33,549 nucleotides of DNA from contig JAFALA010000067.1 in the NCBI GenBank assembly GCA_019234815.1, forward strand, positions 1 through 33,549, read 5' to 3'. Positions 1 through 8,500 of this stretch are shown one piece after another (positions within the stretch are counted from its first letter, which is position 1; each line of letters starts with the position of its first letter). The stretch is from Burkholderiaceae bacterium. GTDB taxonomy: Bacteria; Pseudomonadota; Gammaproteobacteria; Burkholderiales; Burkholderiaceae_C. Both the position numbers and the translations under genes were made by a program. Below the pieces are notes generated by a model. It was not told where the DNA came from, searched no databases, and saw only the letters and a program-made list of their open reading frames with translations.

Positions 1-403
1 TGTCGAGGTTGGCGTATTGCGAGCCCAGGTACCAGAGCGGCACGCTGGCCAGGAACAACATGGCCCAATTGGCCGCTTGTTCTCCCTGTTGCAGATGACG
101 GCGCATGGCGGCCGCCAGCACGGCCATCGCGCACAGGCCCGCGGCCCAAGACACCAGCCGGGTGGATTCGATGCTGCCGCCGCTCAGGCCGTAGACCAGG
201 CCGGTGAGCCAGTAGAACAGTGGCGGCTTGTGGAAGTAGGGCATGCCGTCCAGCGTCGGCACCCACCACTGGCCGCTGTTCCACATGCTCACCGAGACGC
301 TCAGGTAGCGCGCCTCGTCGGGAATATTGATGGGCCGCAGCCACAGCGTCGCCAGCAGCAGGAGCGCGCAGAGCAGGAAGATGGAATGTTTGTGGATGCG
401 CAT
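1..403 (-). CDS. ArnT-like membrane glycosyltransferase (GT83/PMT family), N-terminal part only
   Basis: Runs off the left edge, so only the first 134 residues are visible. After a short basic start (MRIHKH) comes a hydrophobic segment (about residues 7-20), then the loop PDEARYLS...SGQWWVPTLDG and PYFHKPPLFYWL. This DEARY...P-x-F-x-K-PPL-x-Y-W-L pattern is the hallmark of ArnT and related lipid-linked sugar transferases, whose acidic first periplasmic loop forms part of the active site. Two further hydrophobic segments follow. Family members move a sugar from a polyprenyl-phosphate carrier to lipid A or another envelope acceptor at the periplasmic face. The acceptor cannot be told from this fragment. 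The ATG at 403 is the first methionine in the open frame; no strong ribosome site precedes it. It diverges from the ferritin-like gene. Confidence 0.85.
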   Translation of the reverse strand, partial: MRIHKHSIFLLCALLLLATLWLRPINIPDEARYLSVSVSMWNSGQWWVPTLDGMPYFHKPPLFYWLTGLVYGLSGGSIESTRLVSWAAGLCAMAVLAAAMRRHLQQGEQAANWAMLFLASVPLWYLGSQYANLD

Positions 404-492
404 GCCGGCGAGGGACGGGTGAAACCTGCGGCAGTGTAATTTGTCATCATTCACACCTAAAATTGGAACTGTTTCTCTGCCCAGGACACGCC

Positions 493-1362
493 ATGCTCTA
501 CCCCGAACTCTTCAAGCAGCTCGAAGCCGTGCGTTGGAACATGGACACCGACATCCCCTGGGACAGATTCGATGCCGGCCTGCTCAGCGACGACCAGGCG
601 CGCACCATCAAGATGAACGCGATCACCGAGTGGTCGGCGCTGCCGGCCACCGAGATGTTCCTGCGCGACAACCGCGACGACAGCGATTTTTCCGCCTTCA
701 TGAGCGTCTGGTTTTTCGAGGAACAGAAGCATTCGTTGGTGCTGATGGAGTACCTGCGCCGCTTCCGTCCCGACATGGTGCCGACCGAAGCGGAACTGCA
801 CGAGGTGCGCTTTGATTTCGATCCGGCCCCTGCGCTGGAGACGCTGATGCTGCATTTCTGCGGCGAGATCCGTCTGAACCACTGGTACCGGCGCGCCGCC
901 GAATGGCACACCGAGCCCGTGATCAAGGCCATCTACGAGACGCTGGCGCGCGACGAGGCCCGCCATGGCGGCGCCTACCTGCGCTACATGAAGCGCGCCA
1001 TGCAGAAGTTCGGCGACGAGGCCAAGGCTGCGTTCGCCAAGGTGGGTGTGCTGATGGCCAGCGCCCGGCGCACCGCCCAGGCGCTGCACCCGACCAATCT
1101 GCACGTCAACTCCAAGCTGTTCCCGCGCGACACCATCCAGAGCCGCCTGCCTGATCCTGAATGGCTGGAGCGCTGGCTGGACAAGCAGATCCAGTTCGAC
1201 GGCGTGTGGGAAAACAAGGTCGTTGAGCGCATCCTGCACAACATGAGCCTGCTGATGGAATGCAGCTTCGCCAGCGTCCAGGAGCTCAATCGCTTCCGCA
1301 AGGAAATGGCTGCCCGCGTCGCGGCCGTCGCGCAGCCAGGGGCCGCACCGCAGGCGGTGTGA
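493..1362 (+). CDS. Ferritin-like / acyl-ACP-desaturase-type diiron protein
   Basis: A 289-residue protein with the ligand layout of a four-helix diiron carboxylate protein: Glu46 or Glu54 in the first helix, an EExxH motif at residues 76-80 (EEQKH), Glu125 in CGEIRLNHWY, and DEARH at 154-158. This arrangement is shared by ferritin-like proteins and plant-type acyl-ACP desaturases, which have EENRH and DEKRH at the same places. The substrate is unknown; oxygen-dependent oxidation or desaturation is inference from fold alone. The ATG at 493 is chosen over an upstream TTG at 463 because AGGA lies at 483-486 and the protein then starts MLYPELF. The C-terminal tail is Ala-rich and probably disordered. 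The gene converges on the GST gene 22 bases downstream. Confidence 0.8.
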   Translation: MLYPELFKQLEAVRWNMDTDIPWDRFDAGLLSDDQARTIKMNAITEWSALPATEMFLRDNRDDSDFSAFMSVWFFEEQKHSLVLMEYLRRFRPDMVPTEAELHEVRFDFDPAPALETLMLHFCGEIRLNHWYRRAAEWHTEPVIKAIYETLARDEARHGGAYLRYMKRAMQKFGDEAKAAFAKVGVLMASARRTAQALHPTNLHVNSKLFPRDTIQSRLPDPEWLERWLDKQIQFDGVWENKVVERILHNMSLLMECSFASVQELNRFRKEMAARVAAVAQPGAAPQAV

Positions 1363-1384
1363 CCCGAGGTGCGAGGTTCGCGCC

Positions 1385-2050
1385 TTAGCTCTTGGCCGAC
1401 ATGGTTGCCAGGGCCCTGGCTTGGTCGGCTGCTCGGTCGGTCGTGATCTTCTGGGCGCTCGGGCGCTCGCCAATCATCTTGGCGTAGGGCTTCCAATCCA
1501 CGCCCTGTGCCGACAGCAGGTCTTCACCCAGCACCGCCTTGGTGGCCAGGGCGATCAAGGGCAGGCTGACCCAGGCGGCGCAGTCGGCCTGGGTGAACTG
1601 CTCGCCCGCCATGTAGGGCGCGAACTTGGCCAGTCGCTTGAAGGCGGCGATGTTTTTGGTCAGCTGCCTGCGCACGCGCGCCTGCATTTCCGCGCTGACC
1701 TGGCCGCCGAAAAACGCCTGCGGATACAGTTCGCGCGCCACCAGTTCCAGGTGCAGCTCGATGAAGGTGACCAGTTCGTGCACCTTGGCGGCAGCGAAGG
1801 GCTCGGCGGGCAGCAGCGCCGGCTGCGGATGGGTGGCCTCCAGATAATCCATGATCACCTGGCTCTCGCAGAGATTGCCATGCTCGGTGCGGATGAAGGG
1901 CACCTTGCCCAGCGGTGAGGCGCTCAACACGGCCTCGTCGGTGGAGCGGGCTGCCACCAGCTCCTCCTGGAAGGGGATGCCTTTCTCGAGCAGCGCGAAC
2001 TTGACCTTGTTGTAGTAGTTCGACAGCGTGAAGCCGCACAGCGTGATCAT
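1385..2050 (-). CDS. Glutathione S-transferase family protein
   Basis: A 221-residue protein of usual GST length. The N-terminal thioredoxin-like half starts MITLCGFTLSNYYNKVK, with Ser10 and Tyr12/Tyr13 near the usual catalytic position. It carries the cis-proline strand LGKVPFI and the glutathione gamma-glutamyl site ESQVIMDYLE. The C-terminal helical half has the N-capping-like TQADCAAW. It likely conjugates or reduces an unknown electrophile with glutathione in the cytoplasm. The ATG at 2050 is preceded by GGAG at 2057-2060. It lies 42 bases after the rhombosortase gene on the same strand, so it may be the third gene of a glnE-rrtA-gst transcript. Confidence 0.88.
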   Translation of the reverse strand: MITLCGFTLSNYYNKVKFALLEKGIPFQEELVAARSTDEAVLSASPLGKVPFIRTEHGNLCESQVIMDYLEATHPQPALLPAEPFAAAKVHELVTFIELHLELVARELYPQAFFGGQVSAEMQARVRRQLTKNIAAFKRLAKFAPYMAGEQFTQADCAAWVSLPLIALATKAVLGEDLLSAQGVDWKPYAKMIGERPSAQKITTDRAADQARALATMSAKS

Positions 2051-2092
2051 GGGGTGCTCCGTTCCTGGGGATGTGGGTCTAGTGGCTGCAGT

Positions 2093-2731
2093 CTAAGCTG
2101 CGCCCGGGGCCCGGATTGTGACGGCCCACGCCAGTCCGCCGGACACGACGCCGGCCCCGACACCGCTGAGATGCGCAAACGGCGCCATCGCGATGTCCCA
2201 GCCCGGCATGGGTCGCAGTGCCGCCCCCAGGGGATGTTCCAGCAAGACCTTGCTCAGCAGGCCCAGTCCGATCAGCAGGCCGATCGCACGTTCTGGCCGG
2301 CGGCGGCGCTCCAGCATCAGGGCCAGGGCCGCGATGCAGACCCCCGCATGGAGCACGCCCGACAGGCCCGCGTAATGCGCCAGGTCCGGGCGCAGCAGCA
2401 GGCCGAGCTGCGTCAGCGGCCAGGCCAGCAGCCAGGCCAGGGCCCAGCGGCAGCCCAGGTCGGCGCTGCGCCCCAGCCAGGCCAGCACGGCGCAGCCGGC
2501 CAGGTTCGCGGCCCAGTGCATGGGGCTCCATTGCAGCAGCGCTGCCGTCCAGGCACGCCAGGGTTCGGCGAGGAATTGTCCGGGCTGCCAGTCGCAGGCC
2601 TCGGGCGGCAGCCATCCCTGCAAGGCGAGTCCGCTGACCAGGGTGGCCAGCAGGCCCAGCCCCAGGCTGAGCCCGGCCCAGTAGCGCCAGGCTGGGCCTG
2701 GCCTGCGTGTCAGGGGAAGACCGTGCGCCAC
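2093..2731 (-). CDS. rrtA: Rhombosortase (rhomboid-family intramembrane serine protease)
   Basis: A 212-residue, strongly hydrophobic protein with about six membrane segments. The active-site serine sits in HYAGLSGVLHAG (GxSG, Ser124), and the second catalytic residue, His187, is in APFAHLSG near the C-terminus. An upstream His72-x3-Asn76 (MHWAAN) matches the rhomboid helix that stabilises the transition state. The GLSGVLH form and the small size distinguish rhombosortases from housekeeping GlpG. Rhombosortases cut the C-terminal GlyGly-CTERM anchor of exported proteins; a subtilase with such a tail lies at 20943-23081. The start is a GTG that overlaps the end of glnE by 22 bases, suggesting translational coupling. 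No good ribosome site is seen, and no later ATG lies before the first membrane segment. Confidence 0.83.
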   Translation of the reverse strand: MAHGLPLTRRPGPAWRYWAGLSLGLGLLATLVSGLALQGWLPPEACDWQPGQFLAEPWRAWTAALLQWSPMHWAANLAGCAVLAWLGRSADLGCRWALAWLLAWPLTQLGLLLRPDLAHYAGLSGVLHAGVCIAALALMLERRRRPERAIGLLIGLGLLSKVLLEHPLGAALRPMPGWDIAMAPFAHLSGVGAGVVSGGLAWAVTIRAPGAA

Positions 2732-5526
2732 AGCGTCAGGATGGCCTCGCGGTGTACCGCAATGCCTTGGGCGGCCTGGGCGTCGAGGTCCAGCGCGGTG
2801 GATTGCTCATCCAGGCGCGCCCGGTGCTGGATGCGACGCAGTTCGCGATAGGCGTCGGCCGCGGCATGGCCCACGCCGGCGGGTAGCAGCCCGGCGGCTT
2901 CGGCGCGCTGCAGCAGCGCGATGTTGCCGGCGTTGTCCAGCAGCTCGGGGTGTTGGCGCGCGTGGGCCAGGATCAGGAACTGCAGCGCGAATTCGGCGTC
3001 CATCATGGCGCCCGGACTGTGCTTGACGTCGAACAGCTCGGTGCGCACCGGCCGCGCGCTGCGCACCTTTTCGCGCATGCTGCGGACTTCCTGGCGCAAC
3101 GCGTCCACGTCGCGCTCGGCCGTCAGCACCTCGCGGCGCACGGCTTCGAACTGCGGCGCCAGCGCCGGGTCGCCGGCGCAGAAGCGCGCCCGGGTGATGG
3201 CCTGGTGCTCCCAGGTCCAGGCGGTGTTGCTGCCGCGTCCGGACTGGTAGTGAGCAAAGGACTGGATCGATGTGACCAGCAGGCCCGAGTTGCCGTTGGG
3301 GCGCAGTGCCGTGTCGATGTCGAACAGCTCGCCCGCGGCGGTGCGCAGCGTCAGCCAGGTGATGAGGCGGCGCACGAAGGCGCCGTAGATCTCGGGCGCG
3401 TTGGGATCCGGGTCGTCGAACAGGAAGACCACGTCGAGGTCGCCGCCGTAGCCCAGCTCCTTGCCGCCGAGCTTGCCGTAGGCGATCACGCCGAAGGCGG
3501 GCACGGGTCGGTGCGCATTCTTCATCAGCGACCAGGCCCAGCCGATCACGCACTGCAGGGTGGCGTCGGCCAGCGCGGACAGCTCGTCGGCGACCTGCTC
3601 GACGCTGATGCTGCCTTCCACGTCGCGCACCAGGGTGCGGAACACCTCGGCATGGTGGGCGCGGCGCACGCTGTCGAGCAGCGACTCCTCGTGGGCCTCG
3701 CCATGCTTGACCCAGGCCTCATGGCGGTCCTGCAGCTCGGCGATGAAGGCCGCGCCATCGAAGCGCTCGTGCAGCAGGCGCGTGTCAGCCAGCTCGTCGA
3801 TCACGCCCGGGTGCTGCATCAGGTAGCGCATGGGCCAGCGGGCCAGGCCGAGCAGGCGCAGCAGGCGCTGCTGCACCGCGGGCCGCTCCACCAGCAGGGC
3901 CAGGTAGCTTTCGCGGCGCAGCAGCGGTTCGATCCAGTCGACGAAGCGCAGCGCCGCGTTCATGCCGCATTGGCCTTCGCGCACCGCCATGGCGGCGCGG
4001 CCCACCAGCTTGGCCAGCCGCAGCCTCGATTCTTCGCGCAGGCCTTGCACGCGCGGCTGCTGCGCCCAGCGCCGCACGGCATTGGCCAGTTCGGGCGGCA
4101 GCTTTTGCAGGAATTCTTCCGAGTCGACCGGTAGTGGCGGGCCGTTGCAGCTGCGGCAGCCGTGGTGGCCTGCCGCCGGGGCCTGCCCGTCGTGCAGCAG
4201 CGCGTCGAATTCGGTGGCGACGAATTCGCGCACTTCCAGCAGCCGGTCCAGGAATTCGCAGGCGTCGGCGCGGCAGCTTAAGCCCAGGCTGCGGGCGATC
4301 CAGCGCAGGTCGTCGTCGCTGGACGGCAGGCAATGGGTCTGCTGGTCGTCGAGAAACTGGATGCGGTGCTCGACGCGGCGCAGGAACACATAGGCTTCGC
4401 TGAGCTTGGAGGCGGTTTCCGGCTTCATCAGCCCGCGCGTCGCGAGCCGACCCAGCGCCTTGACCGTCGAGCGCGTGCGGATTTCGGGGAACTGTCCGCC
4501 GCGCACCACTTGCAGCAATTGCACCGTGAACTCGATCTCGCGTATGCCGCCGCGCGAGAGCTTGACGTCGTTGGCTCGTTCGGGGCGGCCGGCGGCGCGG
4601 CGCTGCGCTTCGTCGCGGATCTTGCGGTGCAACTGGCGCAGGGCCTCGAACACGCCGTAGTCGAGGTAGCGCCGGTAGACGAAGGGCGTGACCAGCGAGC
4701 GTAAGCCCAGCGCCTTGCCCTGACCTTCGACCTGCTGCGGCGCCACCACCCGGCTCTTGAGCCAGGCAAAGCGTTCCCATTCGCGGCCCTGCATCAGCAG
4801 GTAGGCTTCCAGGCCGGCCAGGCTGACGGCCGCCGGGCCGGAATTGCCGTGCGGGCGCAAGGCCAAATCGACGCGGAACACCTGGCCGTCTTCGGTGATG
4901 TCGCCGATCAGCGTCGAGAGGCGCCGTGCCACGCTGGCAAAGTACTCGTGCGCGCTGACCACCTGCGGCCCGTCGGTCTGGCCGTCTTCGTCGTATACGT
5001 AGATCAGGTCGATGTCGGACGAGACATTGAGCTCGCGCCCGCCGAGCTTGCCCATGCCGACCACCCAGAATTCAATGACCCCTCCCTGCGCGTCGCGCGG
5101 CGCGCCGTTGATGGCGTCCTGCTCCTGGCGCGCCTGCGCCAGCGCTGCGCACAGCGTGACCTCGGCCAGCGTGGTCATGGCTTCGGTGACTTCGCGCATG
5201 GCCGCGCCCATCTCGATGTCCTGCACCGCCAATCGTTCCAGGACCAGGTGGCGCGCCACGCGCAGCGCGCTGGCCAGAGGGCGTCCTTGTGCCTGCAGCG
5301 TGCCGATCAGGCCCGTCATCCCGGCCCGGTCAGGGATGCCGGGCGGCAGCAGATCCAGCTCGGCGGCATAGCGCCGCCGTATGCGCTGCACATAGCGGCT
5401 GTGAGCGGCCCGCGCGGCTTGGGGCTCAATAAAACTTTGCTCGGCATGGGGCCTGTCGCCCGCTCGGGCTGTGCTAGATTCGTCGCGCTGCGCGTCGACC
5501 CGCGATTCCAGATCAAAATTGGCCAA
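2710..5526 (-). CDS. glnE: Bifunctional glutamine synthetase adenylyltransferase / adenylyl-removing enzyme
   Basis: A 938-residue protein built of two nucleotidyltransferase halves, as in all GlnE proteins. The N-terminal (deadenylylating) half has GKLGGRELNVSSDIDL with metal ligands Asp171 and Asp173. The C-terminal (adenylylating) half has GKLGGKELGYGGDLDV with Asp696 and Asp698. GlnE attaches AMP to, and removes it from, glutamine synthetase in response to the PII protein, so it sets nitrogen assimilation. The only start upstream of the conserved SRYVQRIRRRYAAEL region is a TTG at 5526; no clear ribosome site precedes it, so the exact N-terminus is uncertain. It diverges from yhdP across 39 bases and overlaps the rhombosortase gene at its 3' end. 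Confidence 0.95.
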   Translation of the reverse strand: MANFDLESRVDAQRDESSTARAGDRPHAEQSFIEPQAARAAHSRYVQRIRRRYAAELDLLPPGIPDRAGMTGLIGTLQAQGRPLASALRVARHLVLERLAVQDIEMGAAMREVTEAMTTLAEVTLCAALAQARQEQDAINGAPRDAQGGVIEFWVVGMGKLGGRELNVSSDIDLIYVYDEDGQTDGPQVVSAHEYFASVARRLSTLIGDITEDGQVFRVDLALRPHGNSGPAAVSLAGLEAYLLMQGREWERFAWLKSRVVAPQQVEGQGKALGLRSLVTPFVYRRYLDYGVFEALRQLHRKIRDEAQRRAAGRPERANDVKLSRGGIREIEFTVQLLQVVRGGQFPEIRTRSTVKALGRLATRGLMKPETASKLSEAYVFLRRVEHRIQFLDDQQTHCLPSSDDDLRWIARSLGLSCRADACEFLDRLLEVREFVATEFDALLHDGQAPAAGHHGCRSCNGPPLPVDSEEFLQKLPPELANAVRRWAQQPRVQGLREESRLRLAKLVGRAAMAVREGQCGMNAALRFVDWIEPLLRRESYLALLVERPAVQQRLLRLLGLARWPMRYLMQHPGVIDELADTRLLHERFDGAAFIAELQDRHEAWVKHGEAHEESLLDSVRRAHHAEVFRTLVRDVEGSISVEQVADELSALADATLQCVIGWAWSLMKNAHRPVPAFGVIAYGKLGGKELGYGGDLDVVFLFDDPDPNAPEIYGAFVRRLITWLTLRTAAGELFDIDTALRPNGNSGLLVTSIQSFAHYQSGRGSNTAWTWEHQAITRARFCAGDPALAPQFEAVRREVLTAERDVDALRQEVRSMREKVRSARPVRTELFDVKHSPGAMMDAEFALQFLILAHARQHPELLDNAGNIALLQRAEAAGLLPAGVGHAAADAYRELRRIQHRARLDEQSTALDLDAQAAQGIAVHREAILTLWRTVFP
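5475..5480 (+). promoter_or_regulatory. Possible extended -10 promoter element for yhdP
   Basis: The sequence TGCTAGATT at 5472-5480 matches an extended -10 (TG-n-TAnnnT) for sigma-70. It sits about 85 bases before the yhdP start, inside the 5' part of glnE. No good -35 lies at the right distance, so this rests on the extended -10 alone. Confidence 0.25.
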
Positions 5527-5565
5527 TTTCAGCCCCGTCGATTTCCGGGCATATCTGCCCCTTAC

Positions 5566-8500
5566 ATGTCACTGTCCGCTTCTTTCTCGACTGTCACGCT
5601 GTTATCGCTGCGCGGAACTCGCTGGTGCCTGAGGGCGCTGCTGGCCCTGGTGGGGCTGGCGTGGGCGATTCTGTTGCTGGCGTGGCTGGTCTTGCACTGG
5701 GCGATTCTGCCGCACATCGACGAATGGCGTCCGAAGCTGGAACAACAGGCTTCCAAAGCCCTGGGGCATTCGCTGCACGTCACGCGCATCACCGTGGGCA
5801 GCGGCGGCTGGATTCCCGCCCTGACATTGCAGGATGTTTCTCTCAGCGACGCGCAGGGCCGCCAGGCGCTGCGACTGCCCGAGGTCAAGGCCGTGCTGTC
5901 GCTCGAATCGCTGCTGACGCTGGAGCTGCGGTTTTCCCAGCTGCTGATCGAAGCGCCCGAACTGGAGCTGCGGCGCGACGCGCAGGGCCAGGTGTTCATT
6001 GCCGGCATGCCGGTGAAAAGCGATCCGGGTTCGCACCAGGGCAGTGCCTTGGCCGACTGGTTTTTTGTCCAGCACGAGTTCGTGATCCGGCATGGCCGGG
6101 TGCACTGGACCGACGAGATGCGCGGCGCTGCGCCGCTGGCGCTCGATGACGTTGACCTGGTGGTGCGCAACGGCCTGCGCCGCCATGACCTGCGCCTGGA
6201 CGCCACGCCGCCGGCCGATTGGGGCCAGCGCTTCAGCCTGCAGGGGCATTTCAAGCAGCCCCTGCTGCTGCACCGGCCCAGCGAGCTGCGCTACTGGAGC
6301 GGCCAGCTCTATGGCGACCTGCCTCGCATCGAGGTGCGCGAATTGCAGCGCTACCTGAACCTGCCCTTTGAACTGATCGAGGGCAACGGCGCCTTGCGCA
6401 CCTGGGTGGACATCGACAAAGGCCTGCCCAAGGGCATGACGCTGGACATGGGCCTGCGCGCGGTCACGCTGCGGCTGGCGCCGACGGTGCAGCCCCTGAC
6501 CCTGAAGCAGCTCTCGGGGCGTTTGCAGTTTCAGCGTGCCAAACAGGCCCTGCAGCTGTCCGCCCAGGGCCTGAGCTTCGACCTCGATCCCGATCTGCAC
6601 TGGGCGCCGTCCGACTGGTCGCTGGCGCTGAACCTGGCCGAGACGCCCACGGTGCCTCTGCCGGCCAGCGCCGCGTCGGGCGTGACGCCGTTCACCGCGG
6701 CCTTCAGCCTGGAAGGGCAGCAGGTCCAAAGCGTGGACCTGAGCGCCAGCCGCCTGGACCTGAACGGGCTGGCGCGCATCGCCACGAGCCTGCCACTGGG
6801 CGAAGGGGCGCCGGCCTTGGTCGAGAGCCTGGCGCCGCGCGGCCAGTTGAGCGAACTCTCCGCGCATTGGGAGGGGCCGCTGGGGGCCTTGCGCCGCTAT
6901 CGCGTCAAAGGGCAGCTGTCGCAGTTTGCGGTCAATGCGCAGCCCTCCGGGGCGCAGGCCGACGCCATGGGCCGTCCGGGCGTGCAGGGCGCCAATCTGA
7001 GCTTCGATGCCAGCGAAACCGGCGGCCAGGCCCAGATGCTGCTGAACGACGGCGTGGTCGACCTGCCGGGCCTGTTCGAAGACCCCAAGGTGTCCCTGCA
7101 GCGTTTGAGCGCGGAATTGAGCTGGCGCATTGCCCCGACCCCGGGGGATGCGCCTCCTGCCATTGAATTCAAGCTGGCGCACGTGCAGCTCGTGAACGCC
7201 GACGTGCGGGGCGACCTCGATCTCAGCTGGCGCACCGGCCCGGGCAGCGGCACGGGGCGGGGCGGACGCTATCCCGGCCAGCTGGAACTGAACGGCCGGC
7301 TGGCCGAGGCCAATGCCGCGAGCGTGGCGCGCTACCTGCCGCTGGGCGTGGGCGCCCATGTGCGGACTTATGTGCGCGACGCAGTGCGCTCGGGGACGGC
7401 CCGCAACGTCAGTTTCAGCACCAAGGGAGACTTGTGGGACTTCCCGTTCGACCAGGGCAGCAGCGGCATCTTCCGCATCAGCGCGCAGGCCGTGGACGTG
7501 AATCTGGCCTATGCGCCGGGAAAGACGGCGACCGCCGAGTCGCCGGCCGTCGCGTCGGAATGGCCGGCGATGGAGCACTTGAATGCCGAGCTGATCTTCG
7601 ATCGCGCCAGCATGCGCATCCAGAACGGTCGCACGCGCGTGCTCGGTTACGAACTCGTAGGCGTGAACGGCGGCATCAAGGACCTGAGCCACGACCCGAC
7701 CTTGGAGCTGGAAGGCAGCGGGCGCGGTCCGGCGGCCGAACTGCTGCAATTCATGCGGGCGTCTCCGGTGGGCGCCTGGACCGGACAGGCCCTGGGCGCC
7801 GCCACCGGCACCGGCAACGCGAATCTGCATCTGGCGCTGCAGCTGCCGCTCAACGACGTCAACCGAAGCCAGGTTAAGGGTTCGGTGCAGCTGCTGGGCA
7901 ACGATCTGCGCCTGCGGCCTGACGTGCCTTTGCTGGCGGGCGCCAAGGCGCGGGTCGATTTCGATCGCAAGGGCTTGAGCATCAGCAGCGGGTCGGCCAG
8001 GGTGCTCGGCGGCGATGCCAGCTTCGAAGGCGGCAGCCTGAAGGACGGCACGCTGCGCTTCAGCGGGCAGGGCCTGATCACGGCCGAGGCCTTGCGGCGT
8101 GCGCCGGAGATGGGCGTGCTCGCGCGCCTGGCCCGCTCAATGGCCGGGCAGACGGCCTACAAGCTGCAGCTGGCCTTCAAGGACGGGCAGTCCGAGGTCG
8201 GCGTCACCAGCCAGTTGCAGGGCCTGGCACTGGATTTGCCCGCCCCCCTGCGCAAGGACGCCGAGACGGCGCTGCCCATGCGCTACCAGACCCGCCTGCT
8301 CGGTGACAGCGGCATGCGCGACGAGCTGCAGCTGGAGTTGGGCCGCCAGTTCCAGGCCCGTTACCTGCGCGACATCAGCGGCGAATCGGCGCAGGTGCTG
8401 CGCGGCACGCTGGCCTGGCAGGACACCTTGCCGCTCTACCCTGCCAGCGGGGTGCAGATGCAGGCCCGGTTCGACAGCTTCAATGCCGATGCCTGGAGCG

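Noticed and set aside
5602..7830. A 742-codon minus-strand open frame opposite yhdP.
   Set aside because: Antisense shadow; yhdP on the plus strand has an anchor and family signature across the same bases.
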